A stretch of DNA of 11,412 nucleotides, taken from contig JAICQE010000148.1 in the NCBI GenBank assembly GCA_025938035.1, positions 1 through 11,412 of the forward strand, given 5' to 3'. The notes beneath the pieces are model-generated. The model was not told the origin of the DNA. It worked only from the letters and a program-made list of their open reading frames with translations, and did not search any database. The DNA comes from Vicinamibacteria bacterium. GTDB taxonomy: Bacteria; Acidobacteriota; Vicinamibacteria; Vicinamibacterales; UBA2999. A program made the translations under genes and the position numbers. Positions 6,463-11,412 of the stretch are shown one piece after another (positions within the stretch are counted from its first letter, which is position 1; every line of letters starts with the position of its first letter).

Positions 6463-7050
6463 GTGGATCCGCCCGAGCATCCGGCCGGCGACGTTACGAA
6501 CCTGCTCCGCGTGTGGCGGGCCGGGGATGACCGCGCCTTCGAGCAGCTCGTCCCGCTCGTCTATGCGGAGCTGCATCGCATGGCTCTCCGGTATCTCGCC
6601 GGCGAACGTGCGCATCACTCACTGCAGGCAACAGCGCTCGTCAACGAAGTCTGCATCCGCCTCCTCGGCTGGGATCAGGGCCGCTGGCAGAATCGCGACC
6701 ATTTCTTCGGGGTCTCCGCGCGCATGATGCGCCGCGTGCTGGTGGACATCGCGCGGCGCCGGCGGGCGGACCGCCGGGGCGGCACCGGCGCGGTGCAGGT
6801 TCCGCTCGACGAGGTCGATCTGGCTGCACCGTCGATCGACGTCGACCTCGTGGCGATGGATCGCGCGCTCGAACGGCTGGCGCTGAAGGACAGCCGCAAG
6901 GCGCGCGTCATCGAGCTTCGATTCTTCGGCGGCCTCTCGATGGAGGAAACGGCGCAGGCCCTGGGCGTGTCGCTGAGGACCGTGCACAGCGACTGGGCGT
7001 TCGCTCGCGCGTGGCTCTATCGGACGCTGACCGGCGGTGAGCCGGCATGA
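6463..7050 (+). CDS. ECF sigma factor (Sig-70_X6 type), kinase-linked
   Basis: This 195-residue sigma factor has region 2 at about 12-100 (AFEQLVPLVYAELHRMALRYL, then HHSLQATALVNEVCIRLL, then HFFGVSARMMRRVLVDIAR) and region 4 at about 132-190 with a helix-turn-helix (LSMEETAQALGVSLRTVHSD, 158-177). It would direct RNA polymerase to alternative promoters. The SLQ-TALVNE signature is typical of the Sig-70_X6/TIGR02999 group of Acidobacteriota and Planctomycetota. The acidic DAED of region 2.2 is replaced by Gln55-Ala-Thr57-Ala58, so the usual negative charges are missing and a Thr is present. The GTG start at 6463 has GGAG 8 nt upstream. Its stop overlaps the kinase start as ATGA (7047-7050), implying coupled translation. 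No anti-sigma gene is adjacent; the kinase is the probable regulator. Confidence 0.93.
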   Translation: MDPPEHPAGDVTNLLRVWRAGDDRAFEQLVPLVYAELHRMALRYLAGERAHHSLQATALVNEVCIRLLGWDQGRWQNRDHFFGVSARMMRRVLVDIARRRRADRRGGTGAVQVPLDEVDLAAPSIDVDLVAMDRALERLALKDSRKARVIELRFFGGLSMEETAQALGVSLRTVHSDWAFARAWLYRTLTGGEPA

Positions 7051-9899
7051 GCGCCGACTGGAAGGAGCTCGAGCGGATCTTCGAGGAAGCGCGGACGCTG
7101 CCGGCCGACGCGCAGGCCGCGTTCGTCGCGCGCGCGTGCGACTCGGACGAGATGCGCCGTGAGGCCCTGGCACTCCTGGCGGCTGATGCCGCCTCGTCCG
7201 ACTTCCTGACCAAACCGGCATTCGATCGACTCGCGGAAACCATCGGGGCTGAAGGCTGGAGCCTGAAACCTGGCGCGCGCATTGGCGCTTACACGATCAC
7301 TCGCCTCCTCGGGGCCGGCGGCATGGGCGAAGTGTGGCGCGCACGCGACGAACGTCTTGGCCGTGACGTAGCGGTCAAGATCATGCTGCCGCATTTCTCC
7401 AACGACCACGATCGACTGCGCCGGTTTGCCGACGAGGCGCGCGCGGCCGGTTCGCTCAACCACTCGAACATCCTCACGGTGTACGACGTCGGCCAGCACA
7501 ACGGCATGCCGTTCCTGGTCGCCGAATGCCTGGATGGCTCCAATCTGCGGCAGCGATTGAACGTCGGGCCTGTGCCGGTCCTGGAAGCGGTCAGGCTCGC
7601 GCTCGGAATTGCGCACGGCCTTGCCGCCGCGCACGCGCGCGGCATCGTGCATCGCGATCTGAAGCCAGAGAACATCTTCATCACCGCCGACGCGGGGGTG
7701 AAGATCCTCGATTTCGGCCTCGCCAAGCTTCAGTCGCACGTGAGCCCGAACGAGATGAGCGACACGCTCAGCGGCGTTATCGTCGGCACGGCCGGCTACA
7801 TCGCGCCCGAGCAGTTGAAAAACGATCCCGTTGACGCGCGCGCGGATCTGTTTGTTGTCGGGGTCATCCTCTACGAACTGCTCACCGGCCGGAACCCGTT
7901 CCGCCGCGACAACACGTTCGAGACGTTGAACGCCATCCTGACGTTCGATCCACCGGATATATCGGGCGGCAGCGAACCCGTGCCGGCGTCAGTGGCGCGC
8001 GTCGTCATGCGGCTTCTCGAGAAGGCGCCGCACAAACGTTTTCAGACAGCAATAGATCTCGCCTGGGCGCTCGAGCAGCGTCACGAGGGCGATCCGCGAC
8101 CCATCACGACGAGCGCTCCCGCGCGCTGGTGGCGGACGCGCGTTGCGTCATGGGCCGCGACGACGGCAGCGGTCGCTGTCGCACTGGCTGCGGGCTGGCA
8201 ACTGCAGCCGGAGACAACCACGTTGCCGCCTCGCGTCGAACAGTTTCCAGTAACGCTCCCGCCTGGTGTGTCGCTCGCGTCGGCACCTGCCGTGTCGCCG
8301 GACGGCCGGCATATCGCGTTCGCAGGCGCGGACGGCAAAGGCAGCCGCCTCTATGTGCGGACGCTCAGCCAGCGCGATGCCGTTGCCGTTCGCAGCAGCG
8401 AGGGCGCGACGCATCCGTTCTGGTCGGCTGACGGCACCTCGCTCGGCTACTTCGTGCGCGGTCAGCTGACGACGCTCGCGTGGCCGCGCGGGGCGCCCGT
8501 TCCCCTGGCGCCAACGCCATTCGCGTACGGAGCGGCCTGGAACGGCGGCAACATCCTTTTCGCGCCAGACGTGATCCTGGCTGGAATCAGTCGCGTCTCC
8601 GCACACGGCGGCCGCGTCGAGCCGGTGACGCAGCTGGATCAGTCAAGCGGCGACACCTCCCACTGGTGGCCCGTGATGCTTCCCGACGGCAAACATTTCC
8701 TGTATCACGTGCGATCGACGCGGGACGATCGGATCGGCGTGTACCTCGGACGCGTCGATCAGCCGTCGGCGGCGGCGTCCCCGCTGCTGCGGTCGCATTC
8801 CGACGTCGTGTATGTGCCGCGCGGCGATTCAGATGGCATGCTGCTGTACGTCGTTGACGGGCACATCGAAGCGCGACGCTTCGACGCCGGCACCCTGACC
8901 GTCGCCTCCACGGCGAAGTCTCTCGGACTGACGGCCGGCGGAACGAGCATCTATCACCCGGCGATGCTCAGCGCCTCGCGCGACGTGCTGGCGTTCGCGG
9001 AATCCGCGATCCCGACTGGAGACCGTCTCGAAGCGGTCGACCGCAACGGAGAACGCATACGACTCTGGGAGGCACCAGAGGCGCTGAACTGGCCGCGCCT
9101 CTCTCCTGACGGAACACGGCTGGCCGTGCAGCGTGTCGATCCGCTTCGCAACAATCCCGACGTCTGGGTCGAGTATCTCGATTCACACAGCCACGTACGG
9201 GTGACGAGTGCCGCCGCGCCGGACATCCAGGCAACGTGGTCGCCGGACGGGAACCGCCTTGCGTATGTATCCGGCAATCTGCCGGGCCGGCAGGGCCAGC
9301 GGACGTTGAATATCGCTGCGGCAGACGGAACGAAGATGCTGCAGTCTTTTCCGTGCCCGGCGGCGTATTGCGAACCCACGGACTGGAGCGTTGATGGCCG
9401 GCTGCTGCTGAACGTCCGAACGGCGCAGGGGGCGGACGTGTGGACAGTGGCCGAGGATGGCAGCGCGGCGACATCGCTGCTCGCAGGGGCATCCAGCGAG
9501 TATGACGCGCGGTTTTCTCCAGACGGGAAATGGATCGCGTATGTCTCCGAGGAATCAGGGCGACCCGAGATATCCGTGCGGACGATCAGCGGCTCGAAGC
9601 GCATTCCGGTCTCCGCGCACGGCGGCGCCGAACCGGTGTGGCGGCGCGACGGATCCGAACTGTTCTTTGTCGATCCGGAGGGCCGCCTGCACGCCGTGCC
9701 CGTGCGCTGGACCTCGAATGGAACGCCGATCTTCGAGACGCCCCGGGTGCTGAAGGTCGAGCCGATCGGTTTTGGACATTGGGGAACGCAGTACGACGTG
9801 TCGCGCGACGGCAATCACATTTATGCGCTGCGCGAGAATCGGGATCCCGCGCCGCGAGAGATCCGCGTGATCACGAACTGGCAGAGACTGCTGGACTAG
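7047..9899 (+). CDS. Receptor-like Ser/Thr protein kinase with C-terminal TolB/PD40 propeller
   Basis: The 950-residue product starts with a helical region (1-72, WKELERIFEEARTLP) often seen before kinases of this group. The Hanks-type kinase domain (about 80-345) is complete: glycine loop GAGGMGEV (89-96), Lys111 in VAVK, helix-C Glu130, HRDLKPEN (202-209, catalytic Asp204), DFG (222-224), APE (253-255) and DLFVVGVILYELLTG (267-281). One hydrophobic segment (about 366-385) should cross the membrane. The rest is a propeller of PD40/WD40-like TolB repeats with recurring SPDGxxIAF or WSPDGxxLAY motifs, presumably outside the cytoplasm and sensing a ligand or envelope state. No PASTA domains are present. 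The ATG overlaps the sigma stop (ATGA), so it most likely phosphorylates or otherwise regulates that sigma factor. The stop is followed immediately by a 9-nt array. Confidence 0.95.
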   Translation: MSADWKELERIFEEARTLPADAQAAFVARACDSDEMRREALALLAADAASSDFLTKPAFDRLAETIGAEGWSLKPGARIGAYTITRLLGAGGMGEVWRARDERLGRDVAVKIMLPHFSNDHDRLRRFADEARAAGSLNHSNILTVYDVGQHNGMPFLVAECLDGSNLRQRLNVGPVPVLEAVRLALGIAHGLAAAHARGIVHRDLKPENIFITADAGVKILDFGLAKLQSHVSPNEMSDTLSGVIVGTAGYIAPEQLKNDPVDARADLFVVGVILYELLTGRNPFRRDNTFETLNAILTFDPPDISGGSEPVPASVARVVMRLLEKAPHKRFQTAIDLAWALEQRHEGDPRPITTSAPARWWRTRVASWAATTAAVAVALAAGWQLQPETTTLPPRVEQFPVTLPPGVSLASAPAVSPDGRHIAFAGADGKGSRLYVRTLSQRDAVAVRSSEGATHPFWSADGTSLGYFVRGQLTTLAWPRGAPVPLAPTPFAYGAAWNGGNILFAPDVILAGISRVSAHGGRVEPVTQLDQSSGDTSHWWPVMLPDGKHFLYHVRSTRDDRIGVYLGRVDQPSAAASPLLRSHSDVVYVPRGDSDGMLLYVVDGHIEARRFDAGTLTVASTAKSLGLTAGGTSIYHPAMLSASRDVLAFAESAIPTGDRLEAVDRNGERIRLWEAPEALNWPRLSPDGTRLAVQRVDPLRNNPDVWVEYLDSHSHVRVTSAAAPDIQATWSPDGNRLAYVSGNLPGRQGQRTLNIAAADGTKMLQSFPCPAAYCEPTDWSVDGRLLLNVRTAQGADVWTVAEDGSAATSLLAGASSEYDARFSPDGKWIAYVSEESGRPEISVRTISGSKRIPVSAHGGAEPVWRRDGSELFFVDPEGRLHAVPVRWTSNGTPIFETPRVLKVEPIGFGHWGTQYDVSRDGNHIYALRENRDPAPREIRVITNWQRLLD

Positions 9900-9939
9900 G
9901 TAGCTGGGTCGGCTGGGTAGCCTGGGTCGCCTGGGCAGC
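9900..9939 (+). repeat. 9-nt-period array directly after the kinase stop
   Basis: The bases after TAG (9897-9899) read GTAGCTGGGTCGGCTGGG, then GTAGCCTGGGTCGCCTGGG, about four degenerate 9-nt units. It has the same opening GTAGC and the same orientation relative to the gene as the arrays after the DUF1592 and lipoprotein stops. A weak hairpin (cgaag, 9939-9943, and cttcg, 9949-9953) follows, without a T-run. Confidence 0.8.
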
Positions 9940-10105
9940 GAAGCAATTCTTCGACGCGCGGCGCACTGCGGCACCGCACGTCTTGTCATCAGCGTTTCGT
10001 AATCCGCGGGCGTTGCAGGGCGTGCTTGAAGTGAATACGGTGACACCGGCAGGCCCGCGCATCTCCCTTACAGGCATCGGGGTTTGTTCCGGTGCGGCGC
10101 CAGAC
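9940..10105. other. Rest of the convergent intergenic gap
   Basis: This 166-bp stretch lies between the converging kinase and membrane-protein genes. Apart from the small hairpin at its left edge I see no convincing terminator, repeat, RNA gene or coding frame. The 3' end of the membrane gene (10106) does not carry a 9-nt array. Confidence 0.6.
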
Positions 10106-11412
10106 CTAGCAATCCGGACTCCCGGTTCGCCTGAAGACGCGATAGCCATCGATCGAGACGTCACTCCTGTAGTTGGCGCGCAGGTAGTCATCCACGATCG
10201 GGTATGTCGCGCGGAATTCCGATCCATCGTCCTGGAAGATGGCGACCGGGACCGATTCCGACTTCAATTTCGCCACGATTCGGTGCTGTCGGGCCGGTTC
10301 GGACCAGTGGCCGCCAAACGTTACGACCATGCCTCCCGCAAAGCCACGGCCGCTGAAGAAGTACAGCTGCGGAACGAACCACGCGGCAAAGACGCGGTCG
10401 TCCGGCCGCGTGCACCGGCGCAGATAGTCGACCAGTCCGGCTTCCTCGCGGTCCAGTACCAGCGCCGTCGATGGAGGCGACATCGATGCCTGCGCGATCA
10501 CTCGTCGCAATCGCGACGGCTCGACGTCGACGCCCGTTGCCACAATCGCGCTGATGATGACGACGGTGGCGGCCGCCCGGGCGGCCCATGACGCGTGCCC
10601 GCGGCTCCACAGCCAGGCGCCTGCCACCGCGACCGGACCGGCAGCGCCGCCCAGGCGCGCAACAATCGGATCGCGCAGGATGAGGACAGCGACCGGCAGC
10701 GCCACCGCCGCGGCGCTCAAGACCCGCGCTCGCTCGGCGATTTCCATCCGGCGAGTGAACACCATCGCCGCCGCGATGAGCGGAACTCCGACGAAGAGGT
10801 AGTACAGCAGCCCCGCCGCGCCGGATGCGCTCCACGACACGTCCCATCTGCCGAGCAATGGGATGTGGCGGTGGAGTCGCCTCGTGAACGATTCCTGTGA
10901 CGTCAGTTCCGCCGTTGCCCGATCGACGAGGTGCGTGTCGGCGACTCGCGGGTCGTCGATCAGCGCGCGCAGGTTCGCGCGCGAGGCATCCCGTACTTCA
11001 TACAGCCACGTCCGGTCGGCCGATTCGCCACGCGTCACACCGTTGCGAAGCCGATACCGCGTTTCGAGCTGCCCGCGCTCAATGTCCGCTGCAGGTGTCC
11101 ACCGCACCTGAATCCGGTCCGGGGGCGGGGGCTCCAGCGGTTCGATGCGAAGGTCCGAGAACACGTCGGTCGGCACTGCGGCGATTCGCGTCCGGGCTCC
11201 TTCCCGTCGCGCGTAGTCGATCATCTGGCCGGCGGCGTCACCGATCCCGGCCGTCGTCTGCAGAAACACCAGATACGGGATCGCCCAGACGATGCAGGCG
11301 GCGGTGAAGAGACCGGCGCGCCGCCGCATCGTTGCCGTCTCCCGAACGTGCACGGCCGCGATGGCGGCGAGCGCGCCGGCCGCGATGAACATGCCGTTGT
11401 CGTAGCGGAACA
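10106..11412 (-). CDS. Multi-pass membrane protein, truncated by the window edge (possible GT-C type)
   Basis: The frame is open through the window edge: upstream of the first in-window ATG (11392) it still reads FRYDNG, so the true start lies outside. The 428 residues from that ATG show hydrophobic segments near 1-17, 26-48, 187-211, 222-243, 246-264 and 270-290, a roughly 135-residue soluble loop (49-185), and a C-terminal soluble domain (290-428) containing DDRVFAAWFVPQLYFFSGRG (331-350) and VAIFQDDGSEF. Several membrane segments followed by a soluble C-terminal domain of this style recall the C-terminal half of GT-C/PMT-like membrane glycosyltransferases. The catalytic N-terminal half is not in view, so this remains a guess. 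It converges with the kinase gene and is probably functionally unrelated to it. Confidence 0.75.
   Translation of the reverse strand, partial: FRYDNGMFIAAGALAAIAAVHVRETATMRRRAGLFTAACIVWAIPYLVFLQTTAGIGDAAGQMIDYARREGARTRIAAVPTDVFSDLRIEPLEPPPPDRIQVRWTPAADIERGQLETRYRLRNGVTRGESADRTWLYEVRDASRANLRALIDDPRVADTHLVDRATAELTSQESFTRRLHRHIPLLGRWDVSWSASGAAGLLYYLFVGVPLIAAAMVFTRRMEIAERARVLSAAAVALPVAVLILRDPIVARLGGAAGPVAVAGAWLWSRGHASWAARAAATVVIISAIVATGVDVEPSRLRRVIAQASMSPPSTALVLDREEAGLVDYLRRCTRPDDRVFAAWFVPQLYFFSGRGFAGGMVVTFGGHWSEPARQHRIVAKLKSESVPVAIFQDDGSEFRATYPIVDDYLRANYRSDVSIDGYRVFRRTGSPDC

Noticed and set aside
6619..7221. A 200-codon minus-strand frame across the sigma/kinase junction
   Set aside because: It is antisense to two well-supported genes and its product is Arg/Pro-rich without a domain.
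9530..10591. A 353-codon plus-strand frame spanning the convergent gap
   Set aside because: It overlaps the kinase propeller and the membrane-protein gene in other frames, and its low-complexity product crosses the repeat array.

Overview
The window looks like an accessory stretch of a high-GC chromosome, probably from an Acidobacteriota member (Vicinamibacteria-like). This is inferred from gene content, not from a marker gene: a Planctomycete-type cytochrome of the DUF1592 family paired with a Tat-exported DUF1552 protein and a secreted ankyrin protein, an ECF sigma factor of the Sig-70_X6 type, and a Ser/Thr kinase fused to a TolB-like propeller. There are no rRNA or tRNA genes, no transposase, and no CRISPR array.

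Layout. Positions 1-122 hold a perfect 9-bp tandem array. From 123 to 6301 everything is on the minus strand. Read in transcription order it is a small lipoprotein (6301-5765), a gap with a possible promoter, then a three-gene operon: diheme DUF1592 protein (5591-3054), DUF1552 protein (2986-1703) and ankyrin protein (1700-123). At 6302-6462 the direction flips. The plus-strand pair is an ECF sigma factor (6463-7050) and a receptor-like kinase (7047-9899), overlapping by ATGA. A convergent, edge-truncated multi-pass membrane protein (10106 to the window end, minus strand) closes the window.

How the genes may work together. All three products of the DUF1592/DUF1552/ankyrin operon carry export signals (Sec, Tat, Sec), so they probably act together outside the cytoplasm as a c-type cytochrome, a hydrolase-like protein and a repeat scaffold. 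The substrate is unknown. The sigma/kinase pair is probably a self-contained signalling module: the sigma factor has lost the acidic DAED motif of region 2.2 and has a Thr there, as expected for a sigma factor switched on by phosphorylation.

The most unusual signals are in repeats. First, four of the five gene 3' ends that face non-coding DNA run into a 9-nt-period array; in three of them the array starts with GTAGC at or within a base of the stop codon, always in the same orientation relative to the gene. Second, there are three copies of a REP-like palindrome headed by GTAG. One is intercistronic, and two lie in frame inside the DUF1592 coding sequence, where they add peptides in linkers.
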